Positions 19,576 through 30,129 of a DNA stretch of 64,000 bases are shown piece after piece. The number at the start of each line of letters is the position of its first letter. Position 1 is the stretch's first letter. The notes below the pieces were generated by a model, which ran no database searches, was not told where the DNA came from, and saw only the letters and a program-made list of their open reading frames with translations. This stretch comes from Reticulascus tulasneorum (taxonomy: Eukaryota; Ascomycota; Sordariomycetes; Glomerellales; Reticulascaceae): positions 3,658,001 through 3,722,000 of the forward strand of contig LSAX01000001.1 in the NCBI GenBank assembly GCA_001557505.1, written 5' to 3'. The position numbers and the translations under genes were made by a program.

Positions 19576-22500
19576 ATGGATCGCAGTCGCGGCATCTCGG
19601 ACGAGGAGCTCTTCCTCAATAAGCCAGCTCCCGACGACTGCGATAGCCCGACCATCGAACCCCTCAGGATCTTCAAGCCTCAGAGCCCCAAGCCGGCCGC
19701 AGATAAGGCCTCGGAACGTTTCAAATACCCTCCTCCTCCCACGTCCGCCTCTGGCTCGTTCACCACTAAGCCAACCTTCCCACTGCCGCCCGGTGCCTCG
19801 AGCTCTGCCGCCCCTCTCCCATACCCAGACGAGGAAGATCTCCGTCCTTCCAAATCGAACAAGCCTGCGGCCACAAAGAAGTACGGCTCTGACTACAACG
19901 AGACTGCATCGCGCTTGAATGCCACCAGTCCCGTAGACGCCAAAAGCCCTACTCTAGCCGAACGACGCGGCACTGCACCGAGGCCATTGGGCGATGCTTC
20001 TAGTCCGGATCCAGACAAAGACGGCCTGTTCGCGAAACCGTTGAAGGCACCGGAGCCGCAGAGACCAGCGGCCACTACGAATTATCCGAGCTACACAAAT
20101 AAGCCATACTACCCCCCTCCTGGCGGCGCATCGAGCGCCTCCAACAATGCCCCCCGCAGACCATCAGACTCGGATATGCTGAGAATGCCCGGCGAGAGTA
20201 GCGTGAACCGCTTCGCGTCTACCGCCTCCACGTCCACCACACGGGCGAACCGGGGATCGCCACCGCCCCCCGAAACACCCATCGTGGAGCCTGGCGTCAT
20301 CCCTGGTGGCGGCATCGAAGCCCGATATGCGGCCTCTGGGATATCCGGCACGGCGACGCTCAATAGTCTCCAGGCCCATCAAGCACAGAGTGCCGCTGCT
20401 TCCCAAAGGCTTGCCCAATACGGCGGTACGCCCCAACCACCACGGCCATGGACCCCAACCGAGTCTCCCGATAATCAGCCTCACGGCCCTCCGACAGTAT
20501 ACCAGGGATCGAATCCCGTAGCGAGCCCTACACAGCCTACATTCAGTCCTCCACCCCGGCCCTCCAGTCAATCCTCCCAGGGAGGAGCCTTACAAGTCAG
20601 CGTGTTGGAACAGGACTTCCAGCGGTTGGGGACGAAGACTCCCCCGCCAGCTTACTCCAGTCTCAATCCTGGTGGAAACTCGTCATACCCGGCAGAGAAG
20701 CAGCGTCCTGCTCCAGTGACTCACAACTCTGCTCCGGCTCCGGCTGCCGCCATCTCGCAATCCCCACCAAAGAAACCCGGCTCTACTGGCCCGGCTGCGT
20801 CTGGTCTGGCCTCTCCAGCTTTGCAGCATCCAGGCCACCCTGCATTTGCCAATGATCCCAGGCCAGAGCAGAATGGGCAGTCCTCGACGCAGCCCGTACC
20901 CCAGCCGGCATCCTTCCAACCGGCTAACCCTGCTTCACCACCACCCTTGCCAGAAGGTTGGATTGCGCATCTTGACCAAAACTCGGGTCAGTACTACTAC
21001 ATTCATCTCCAAACCCAAGCAACGCAGTGGGAGTTTCCAAAGGGACCAAACCCAATTCATCATGAGAATGCGCCCCTATCGCCAACCGCCTCTACGTATG
21101 GAAATCCTCTAGCATCTCCATTGTTCGGGAAGCAGTCGATGGCATCGCCTATGTTCCCGCCACAGACACCTGGGTATGCCGAAAGCATCATGAGCGTTGC
21201 TGCTTCAGCGACTCCCACTGCTGCTGGCTTCTCTGGACCGCCACCGAGTGCTGGCGTAGACATGTACAAGATTCAGCCGACCAATGGCGTCTACTTTGGC
21301 CCCTATCTGCGATACTGCAATATGGATCTTGAGAAGGGCAACTGGCTGGGTAGCATCTTGATTGTTACCGATGCGCCACAGCCACCGACCATTCACATCC
21401 ATTTGAGCGTTGATCTGTCGCCAAATCCACGACAGTTGACGGCTCATTCGATCTTCACCCACCAGCGTTGGGGATTCTACAAATACGATCTGGAGTTGCC
21501 AATGGGCGAAGGTGGCACCGAACGATGGACATATGCCGTGACATCTCATCTGGGGTGTACACGATACGAATTTGTTGTCGCCGGCCGTCATGAAACCGGT
21601 TGGAGATTCCTGGCTCACTCCAATAACGACTTCGCAGCAACGACGTCCCAGAACGAGCGCTCGAAGCTTGGTGGCGTTGGATTCATGTGGAAGGATGTGC
21701 TGCAGAAGAACGTGGATTGTGGAGGTTTCCACGTCCAGCTTGGATTAGGCGATCAAATCTATGGCGACAGGCTGTGGAAAGAAGTGCCGTTATTGAAGCA
21801 ATGGCTGGCCATGAGTGGGAGAGACAACCGGAAGAATGCGCAGTGGACTGCTCGTCATGAGGAAGACGTTGCTCATGCTTATTTCCACTACTACACCAGC
21901 CACTTTGACCAGCCATACCTCAGAGAAGCGTTCGCTCAGATTCCGCATGTTCTCCAGGTTGATGATCATGACATGTAAGTTTCTACGCCTCTGCTGCTTA
22001 TTCGCATTACTAATATGTTCCAGCTTTGATGGCTATGGCTCGTACCCCGAGTACATGCAAGGGTCGCAGATGTTCAAGAATGTTGGCAGGATAGCCATTG
22101 AGATGTATCTTCTTTTCCAGCACCACACGACGGTTGAGATTCTCCGCAACATTAGCACGGATCTTGATCTCTTTACCATTACTGGTCAAGGATGGCATTT
22201 CGTCAAATACCTGGGACCAGCAGTGGTAGTCGTCGGGCCCGATTGCCGATCCGAACGGAATCAAAGCCGAGTGATGGCCGGCCCGACTTACCAAGGCATA
22301 TTCCCGAAGGTGGCAACATTGCCCCCAAGCGTGCAGCACTGCTTATGGATGGTATCCGTACCTCTAGTATATCCACGTCTCGAGGCTGTAGAGAGCTTGG
22401 CAAGTGCCGTCACAACGGGCAAAAAGGCCGTCAACAGCACCTACAACCTGCTGGGCAAGGTTACCAGCTCAGTCGCTGGTGTCGTCGGTGGCAAGGAAGT

Positions 22501-23231
22501 CGTCGCATCTGGTTTCAGTCAGGTGAAAAAGGCTGTAGGAAAATCAGGACTCATGGGCAACGTCCTGAATCAGTTTGGTGAGATCGATCTCGCCGAAGTC
22601 CTGAAGGATATGTGGACACACGACACCAAGGATCTTGAGAGGACCTATTTCATCCGAACTCTCCAGGGCATCTCGCAGCAGAAGGGCATTCGAATGACTT
22701 TCTTATCTGGAGGTAAGCTAATCCTGCATTTTGAAACGACCGTAGCAGCTTGCTAACCTTTGTGTAGATGTCAACTGCGCTGGAGCTGGCTTGGTCCATG
22801 ATCCATCCCATCCAAGCGACTCCAAGACGATGTACCAGATCATCTCCTCGCCTATCGTTGCCGCGCCTGCGAGCAACTACATTCTGAAGCTCCTGCACAA
22901 CAACAAATCGCATTATGTACCGCAGAACGGGCACAAGAGCAACCATGAGGTCTCCGACACCAAGGAGGACATGATGGAGATCTTCCACACGGATGCCAGC
23001 GGCACCCCACGGGAGCTGAAGAAGCTCATGGGCAGGAGGAATTACGTCGCCGTCGTAGCATACGACCCAGAGGCCATTCCTGGAACCCAATACGCTGCCA
23101 ATGCCGCGACCGGCCAGGGCCTGTCGAAGCTGAGCTTGGCCGTCGACTTCGTGGTGCAGGGCGATGGCGCATTCACGGCGCCAACCAAGTACGGGCCTGT
23201 CATTGTGCCACATCTGGAGTTCGGGCGGTAG
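19576..23231 (+). CDS. WW-domain protein with PhoD-like phosphatase domain
   Basis: Three exons, 19576-21974, 22024-22712 and 22768-23231, give 1183 residues. The ATG at 19576 (MDRSRGISDEELFL) is the first in frame. Residues 1-455 are Pro/Ser/Ala-rich and look disordered. A WW domain follows near 456-495 (LPEGWIAHLDQNSGQYYYIH, then QWEF): Trp, aromatic block and second Trp are present. The C-terminal ~600 residues match the fungal PhoD-like metallophosphatase family: LGLGDQIYGDRLW and DDHDIFDGYGS, the latter created by intron 1 removal, are likely metal-binding segments, and FLSGDVNCAGAG, created by intron 2 removal, is likely another. There is no signal peptide, so this is probably a cytosolic phosphatase or regulator rather than a secreted PhoD alkaline phosphatase. 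Substrate is unknown. It is convergent with phosphomannomutase. Confidence 0.88.
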
Positions 23232-23703
23232 AACTTTATGAGATTTGAGTAAGCAAGCGAGCGAGCGTTGTCGACGGTGGGTCCACATAGTATTGCGGTG
23301 GAACTAAAGGTGTGGTGGTAGTTTGGAGGGTGTATTTCTTGGATCATGGACCTCCTGTCTGTCATATTGGCGAGTTTGATGATTATACAAATCCGGGTAA
23401 ATATGCCGAATCTTACGATAAAGTCATGACAACGTGTAGTCAAATTTCTCAGTCTTAGCGAGATAGTTCTAGCAATTCAAGAGGCGTAAACTTGGAATCC
23501 CATTCGGAGGTGGCCGTCTTTGGGGGTTGTCAAAACTCTCAATCTCTTTTAGTTGTGTTATTTTTTAGCCCCTATCCATCCATTAATGGCCACTCTTACA
23601 CGCAAGCTTCTCTTTTTATGATCACCAGTGCCAACAGCGAGAAAGACAACAAGCGTTCCGTCCCATCTCGTCTAAAGAATCATTTCCATCAGCCCGTCCC
23701 CCT
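23232..23703. other. Convergent intergenic region
   Basis: The 472 nt between two convergent stops should hold both 3' UTRs. Nothing else is recognised. Confidence 0.55.
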
Positions 23704-24749
23704 TCATAGCCCAAACACCTCCTTGACGATGCGCAGGGTATCATCGGGCCCGTTGACGGAGTGGCCGATGGTGCGCGGGTCGCTGTAGATCTCGTAGTCG
23801 TTGCCGCCCTCGGAGGTCTTGTCGCCGAAGAAGTGGACGGTGCTGTAGGTGATGCCACCCTCCTTCTTGGCCTCGTTCTCGAGGATGCCGAGGCAGTAGG
23901 TCTTGTCCCAGCCCTTGGGGAAGACGTCGAAGGAGATTTGGCCGCCGATGGAGAACCTGTAGGGTTGTCAGTCTCGTTTTTTTGTTCTCTCGGGCATATG
24001 GTTGAAATAAGGGGGCATAGATTGTGATATGGCGTGTTAGTGGGGGAACGGCGGAACAAACATACGTCAAGCCCAGATGTGCGAACCGCTCCTCCAGCTT
24101 CTCGACCATGGTCCGCCGAATGCCGTGGACGTCGTCGTACTTTGTAAACTCGGCCCTCTCCGCATTGCTAGCGTTCCTGCCGACGGGGCTGACGTTGACC
24201 ATGCCGTTCCGGAACTCGAGGAAGGTTCCGCGCTTGATGGGGATGTCGAGGTCGGCGATGTAGTGCAGCACGAAGGTGACGAACTCCTTGTACTGCTCCT
24301 CGCCAATCCACTTGATGAAGCTGTTGGACGGCAGGGCGGCGCCCATCTTGTAGGCGGTCAGGCCGTTCTCGGCGAAGCAGAAGTCGAAGAGGGACGTCAC
24401 GGGCGTGGAGGCGCTGCCGAGCTGCTCCTGCTGCTTGGCGAAGTCGGAGCCGCCCACGTAGCCGATGGCGCACTTCTGGCGGAGTTGGGTGAGGAGAGTT
24501 AGCATTTCGGGGGAGGCGAGCTGTGGTACAACTTGTCAGCTAGCTACTCTCGACGAGCCAGGAGGTCAGAAGGGGCGAGGGGCCGTTGGGAAGCGGGCTG
24601 CGAGCTCTGGTGGTGGGCAGTCTCAAGGCATGGGGAGGAGGAGGAGAGAAACGTACTCGCCGGGCGGGGGTGAGGGTGTTGTCGACATCGAAGAGACAGA
24701 TTGTGTTCTTGAGAGGTCGGTCCTCCAAGGGCGGGTAAGAGGCTGCCAT
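23704..24749 (-). CDS. SEC53: Phosphomannomutase (Sec53-type)
   Basis: Converts mannose-6-phosphate to mannose-1-phosphate, feeding GDP-mannose for N-glycans, GPI anchors and cell-wall mannan. Three exons, 24657-24749, 24066-24520 and 23704-23956, give 266 residues, close to the family's usual length. The HAD nucleophile motif is [12 protein letters not shown] (Asp21 and Asp23), with Asn where many homologues have Gly. Then come [42 protein letters not shown] (substrate-binding), [18 protein letters not shown] and [16 protein letters not shown] (metal site), ending EVFGL. Splice phases are consistent (0, 2). In this window it sits near OST1 and hexokinase, all in sugar metabolism or glycosylation, probably by chance. 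Confidence 0.96.
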
Positions 24750-26516
24750 TGTCGTTTCGGTCTCGTTTGTGGGGTGTTGTGCTGGGGCGGAGGGAAGAAG
24801 TTGGGAGTCGAGGTTGCTCTCGGAGCGGTCAGAAAACGATTTGGTTGAGGTCTGCGCACCCCCTCCACTTATATACACACACGGCTACGACGGGAGCTTC
24901 CAACTCTGGCATTCTGCACACGAAGAGCGCCAATTGAGCGTCCGTTACGAAGGAGCGGCTCGAGACTGCAGAGTTGAGTCATGATGGTATCTCTCCGAGG
25001 TGATCTGGCTTGTTCTGTTGGCGTTCTCGTGTTTCCTGTGTCATGACGGCCGGGGAGCTTTTGAAATTACATTTTCTTTTGTTTACACGTTTAGATGGTA
25101 TGTATGGTACGTCCAGGGGAGGACCACGGGATATCAGGCGGTTTCAATACTACACAGCCACCTCCCGCAATGTCCCCGCCCAAGAGGACCGTCTGGTATT
25201 AGAGAAGCGGCCTGTAGCTCTCGAGGAGCAAGGAACGTGTTCATGGGATATTTTGTGTGTCACGAAAGTAAATTAGCAGAGTCCAAAAAGTTCGCCGATC
25301 CCCGCCGACCCCTCCATGGCTTCGGTCCTGGGCGCAGCGATGTGAGGGGGAAAGAGGGTTGGTGGGGCAAGTACATAGGTAGCTTTGGTGATTGGCACGG
25401 CATCTTTTTAGTTGACAGGTGCAGATTAGGCGCTGACACATTGGCCAACCTTGAAACATGCCAGGTAGCTGGATATCGAGATGGGGCCCTATGATGGAAT
25501 CTCGAGTTTGACCACGAGAGGACAGATAAGTGACCAAGGAAATCCCCGTAACTGTCCGGCCCATCATCTCGTATTGGAAACCTGAAGCTACATGTCTCAT
25601 CAATCTCCAGCACCGCCCCACGGCATGGGGGCCCTTAGTCACATCAAATCTTGCCACATATCCATGATTGAGAGACACTCGTCATCGCACCCTCGACTTG
25701 AGCTCTTTCAGCGCTCAAATGCCGACACCCTTGGGCTAGGGGAGATTTGGTAAGGTTGCCCAGCCGTTGGTATCGGTCCGGGTGGGGGAATCCCTAGCCT
25801 GTTGCTGATGAATGAACTCGCCTCCTCACGACTCACTCCCACCTTACTAGCGGCCGCGGTTGCTACAATGGCAGTTGGTGTAAGTGGGCGTCAAGAGTGG
25901 GTAGTTTGCCAATCAACCAGCGAGCCAAGGTGGAAATAGGATGGGCGGCACTACTTACCACTCTCAGTAGACAGATAGAGAACCTTTGCCTTGCTTCATT
26001 TCTTGTTCCACCTCCGTTCTCACTGGCTTCACTATCAGCTTCACTATCAGCTTCACTATTAACAGGTTGGTCCTGTTGCCCCCCAACCCCTTTCGTGTAA
26101 TTCTCTTCCTCGAGCAGAAAAAGCTCGCCCTCAGGCTTCACGTCCCTTCATCGCACCGCTCAGAACTCTGGATCGCGAGTGCCGCCTTAGGAGCTGTGCT
26201 GCTGTGCTGCTGTGCCTGTGATCATGTATCTAGAAGACATGGGAGCACATTGGGGGCGTATTCCGGTGCCTCAGGTCGGTGCTCTCCGCCAATGTGCTGT
26301 CGTGGCTCGTGACATGACGGACTACAGCCTATGTTGGACCGGAATGATCAGACTACCACCAGGCTGGAGGCACTAATCAAAGACAAAAATGAGTATAGAG
26401 GTCAAAATAGAGAAATATAATTATACGCTATGCACCAGGGTATTGTGTACTAGATATATACTACACTCGTCAAGTCATTTATACACACTCTGGCATCCCA
26501 ATGGAAGCTTATTCAA
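24750..26516. other. Intergenic region
   Basis: 1.77 kb between the phosphomannomutase start and the exchanger stop. It holds the phosphomannomutase promoter and the 3' flank of the exchanger, plus a short 12-nt repeat near 26025-26060. No coding sequence is supported. Confidence 0.55.
26025..26060 (+). repeat. 12-nt tandem repeat
   Basis: About three copies of a 12-nt unit (gcttcactatca) in the intergenic region downstream of the exchanger. Minor simple repeat. Confidence 0.75.
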
Positions 26517-29500
26517 TCAGGAAATATCCACCAACACACCAGTCAACTCAACGATGACATTTATGATCGTGCTCACCGTCCAGATCACAATCAGCGTCCA
26601 GCCAATCTTCCGGCTCATGACCCACTTGTTCATGGGAACGGCAATCAAGAGGCCCACAAGTGTGATGAGAAGAGTTATGGCCGAGACCATGAGTGTACCG
26701 CCAATCCGAATCTCGTACGGCTCGTACTTGAACGGCCGGTCTGGGTGCTTCGAGTGCTTGTGATTGGCGGCTTGGGTCATCATCCATACGCCTCCGATAC
26801 CGATTCCAAGTAAGATGTTGAGCATCGGTCCGCCGAAGCACGCAGATCTGATGAATGGTTAGTATACGCAACTGAGAGGTAAGGAGGGCTACTAACAGAG
26901 CCATGACGGGGTATCCAAGCCGTGCAACGGTGATATCCGCGATCAAATCACCAATACTATTACCGGCCGCAAAAATTGTCAGACCAAGGAGCGCCTCCGA
27001 GATACCGAGTATCACGCCCAAGGTCTTCAAGACACCGACGACTTCCCCAGCAATGGTTGAGATCCATGCTATGCTGATGATAAATCCCATAAAACATAGT
27101 AGAAGATGATACTTTGGTCGTCGGTCTGGAGTGGTGGTCAGGAGAAGAACCGCCAATAAAATAGTAGATCCTAAAAGCGTGTACAAGACGAGCTTCACCA
27201 GCATCCTCCCGGGCTGTTCAAAGTCTTCCCGCCAATTCGCCCAAAGAATAAACACGGCGAACAGCGGTCCGGTGAAGAGTTGCAGCGCGACGAGCCATCT
27301 GTTCCACCCGGCCGAGGCATCGTCAGCTTGACCGTCGCTTTCGGATGGTAAAGGTGGACCTGGTTTCACTTGTTGCTGATGTGTTGGAGGCGCCATGTCT
27401 GGTACGACCAGGTGTGTTTGATTTGGTGAATCCAAGGCGATCAACAGGGGCGAGGTTGTCTGCGAAGACCTGACGGAATGCGCCCGGGTACTGCGTCTGT
27501 ATTGCTGCCACTCTGTCTCATGCTCGACATCGACGTCGGGTTCAACGGACACGGGAGCAGCGCTGTTTCCAATGGATCCCCGCTCTGGGGCGTTTACGGC
27601 CGTCTCATCTGACAAGTCGTCCGGTGTCTCGGTTTCCACGACCGGTAGCGTAATGACCAGGAGGAAGATGCTAGGAACAGATATAGCGCTAACGAACTTG
27701 TCCCATATGCTCTTCTCTCCCCAGCCCTGCAACGTCGGGAACAGAATGCCTAGAAGGATGTGGGGAGGTGGTAAGACCGCATAGGGCCACCACCGTACAG
27801 GCCGTGGGTGTCTGACTGCAAAATCCGGGAAAGGGCTCTCTAACCGTCCCGGCCCCGGCAACATGAACTCTGTGGGCTCAGATTGCGGATTCGGGGTCAG
27901 CAAGGTCGGGGAGTCAGTGAAGCCAGGGAAAGGAGAGACAGGCGACCCTCGGTCACTGGTACTCCCACGGCGGCTCGTCGGAATCTGAAGCTGTAGTAAT
28001 CGAGGTGACACTGGTGGCTGCGCCTGCTCACTGTCCGAAGTGTCTTGCCGCGCTGGATGTTGGCCGACAGGCGGCGGTGCGAGGCTGCCGCCAATCTGGA
28101 ATGATGGAGAAGGACTTCGTGTCCCTGGCCCTTGGCGACCCGGATGATGAAAAGGGAAGGCCGATCCATCACTGCCATCTCTTACATTGTTGAATATGCC
28201 TCCTTGGCGGTCACTGAAGGAAGGCGGGATATTGCCAGATGACAGTGCGCGCTCCCTGCCCGACGCAACACCCTCGGTGATGGCGACCGTGTGCCGTGAC
28301 GACTCGGCAGGTGTAGCCGCTGCACGTCCAGCCTCGCTCTGAATCCCGTCCAGGTGATTGTCTGAGTATGCTCGGCCATTGACAGGTCCAAGCCTGAGGT
28401 TTCGCTCCCTTTGCAGTTGAGCCAATGCTGACCGAAACTCTAATGCGCCAACCAAGCTTGGTCGAATAGGAGTCATGGTGGTGCTTCTTCGCCCTCTAGG
28501 TCGAAGAACGCGCATGCTACTAGCCATCTCCGCCGCAAGATGCTTTCCTCGATCGCTATCTTCATCATCCTCCTCGTCCTGTCGATAGCCGTCTATCTCG
28601 ATTCTTGGCCCAGCTTCCAAAGCGGACAGGTCCGCCCCGTTTGCCCCTGCCGATGACACCTGGCGGTCGGTATCGTCGTCGGGATCGTCCCGGTAAGGGT
28701 CTGGTGCCAGTTCATCATTCCCGTTTGCGACAGCACCATAGACGTGTCCTCTGGCGGCTGCCTCCCTCTCCCTCCGCTGCCTCCGCCTTGTTGAATACCA
28801 ATGCCATCCGACCACCGTAATGACATAGAAAAGATAGTACCCGATCATGGTGATGCATTCCCACAGATGTAGGTGACCATCCGCCAGGAAGAACATGGTG
28901 AAGGCGACTGCGACAATGAAAAAGCAAATGTCACGCACGAAGGTTTTCCTGCCAACCTTAAACTCGCGAACGAGAGCCATTGACCCGGCGACCACAGCGG
29001 TGATGAAGCTTGCGGCGCCAATCAGCTCGCCAACAGCCATGCTGGCACTGTTAGAGCCCATGGCGGCAAAAGTGCTGAAGACATCGGGAGAGCCATTGCC
29101 AAAGGCCAAGAATGTGACGCCTGCCAGACTCTCACTCAGTCCCAGGATGCTGGCGATAGTGCTGAGATTGACGCTGAAGAAGTCGCTCGCCGCAATGCCG
29201 ATGGTGGTGAAGAGCAAGCCGAGCCATAAGACAAGGATGATGAAAGCGACAGGATGGGCGTTGCCGAGATCGCAGTAGTAGAGTGTCAAGTAAGACAGCA
29301 GCCCAGCCTCGTCGTCGGCGCAGTTGGCTTGGACGAATGCGCATTTGTCCTTGGCGTAGTGGAGGTCTCGGCATTCCGTATGCTCACTCTTTTTGGTGAG
29401 AAGCGACGACACATCCTGGCGATTGGATCCCGGGACGCGCAAGAAGAGAGAGTAAGTGGCAAGCAGGGTGATGAAGAGGACAGTGGTGTAGAATGGCCTC

Positions 29501-29538
29501 GAGCTCAACCTGCTCCCTCTAGGTTTCGGGTTGCGCAT
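26517..29538 (-). CDS. Na+/Ca2+ exchanger family protein (NCLX/CCX-like)
   Basis: A membrane cation/Ca2+ exchanger, by homology moving Ca2+ against Na+, K+ or H+ across an internal membrane. Two exons, 26897-29538 and 26517-26847, give 990 residues; the 49-nt intron has donor GTTAGT and branch ATACTAAC, and removal restores VMALSACFGGPML. There are two exchanger halves, each with several membrane segments. The first alpha repeat has LAFGNGSPDVFSTFAA (near residue 145); the second has FAAGNSIGDLIADITVA. Between them is a cytosolic loop of over 400 residues, Ser/Pro/Arg-rich, unusually long. An N-terminal hydrophobic segment (FYTTVLFITLLATYSLFL) precedes a Cys-containing luminal stretch. Closest known relatives are mammalian NCLX and yeast YDL206W; the membrane it sits in cannot be told from sequence. 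Confidence 0.92.
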
Positions 29539-30129
29539 TCTGACGTCAGTTCATTGACGCTTTCATATACATGCCATGATCCAGCTAGAAGGTCCACTGG
29601 GCATGCATACGCAATGGGATAATAAACTATGAAGAATTGGACCTGGATTGAAGCTCCAAAATGTGTTGCGAAGTAATAAATATGGTTCTGCGACTCGCGT
29701 GATATCTGGAGGGAACCCACCCGCGAAAGAGATTCTAAAACACCACGACCCGAGGGTAGCGCGCCGCCGCAATTTCTTGGAATGGAGCTGCCTGATTAAG
29801 TGTTGACGACGTCTGGCGTCAGTGGGCAAACTAACTTGGCACTGCAGGCGTGGCGACCAGGCGTGGCGGTGTTACTGTTAACCTAATCCGTCCATAATTA
29901 CCCTTATGTCATTAGGCTTTAATTACATTTCACTGGCGCATGCAGTACCTACAGTACAGGAGTGACAGCGCACTTACTGATAAGATAAAGCCCCCCACAA
30001 TAACTGAGCCTGATATTTGAGGCACCACTACAGTATTTTGTTTACTTTCTCCACCCAAAACACGACCTAAGCGACGCGAGAGTAGAATCAGACAATCCAA
30101 AGACGACGATAACTTCAACACACGCCAAA
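29539..30129. promoter_or_regulatory. Divergent promoter region of the exchanger and BRN1
   Basis: The 591-nt gap lies between two divergent starts. No coding sequence or clear element is recognised. Confidence 0.5.
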
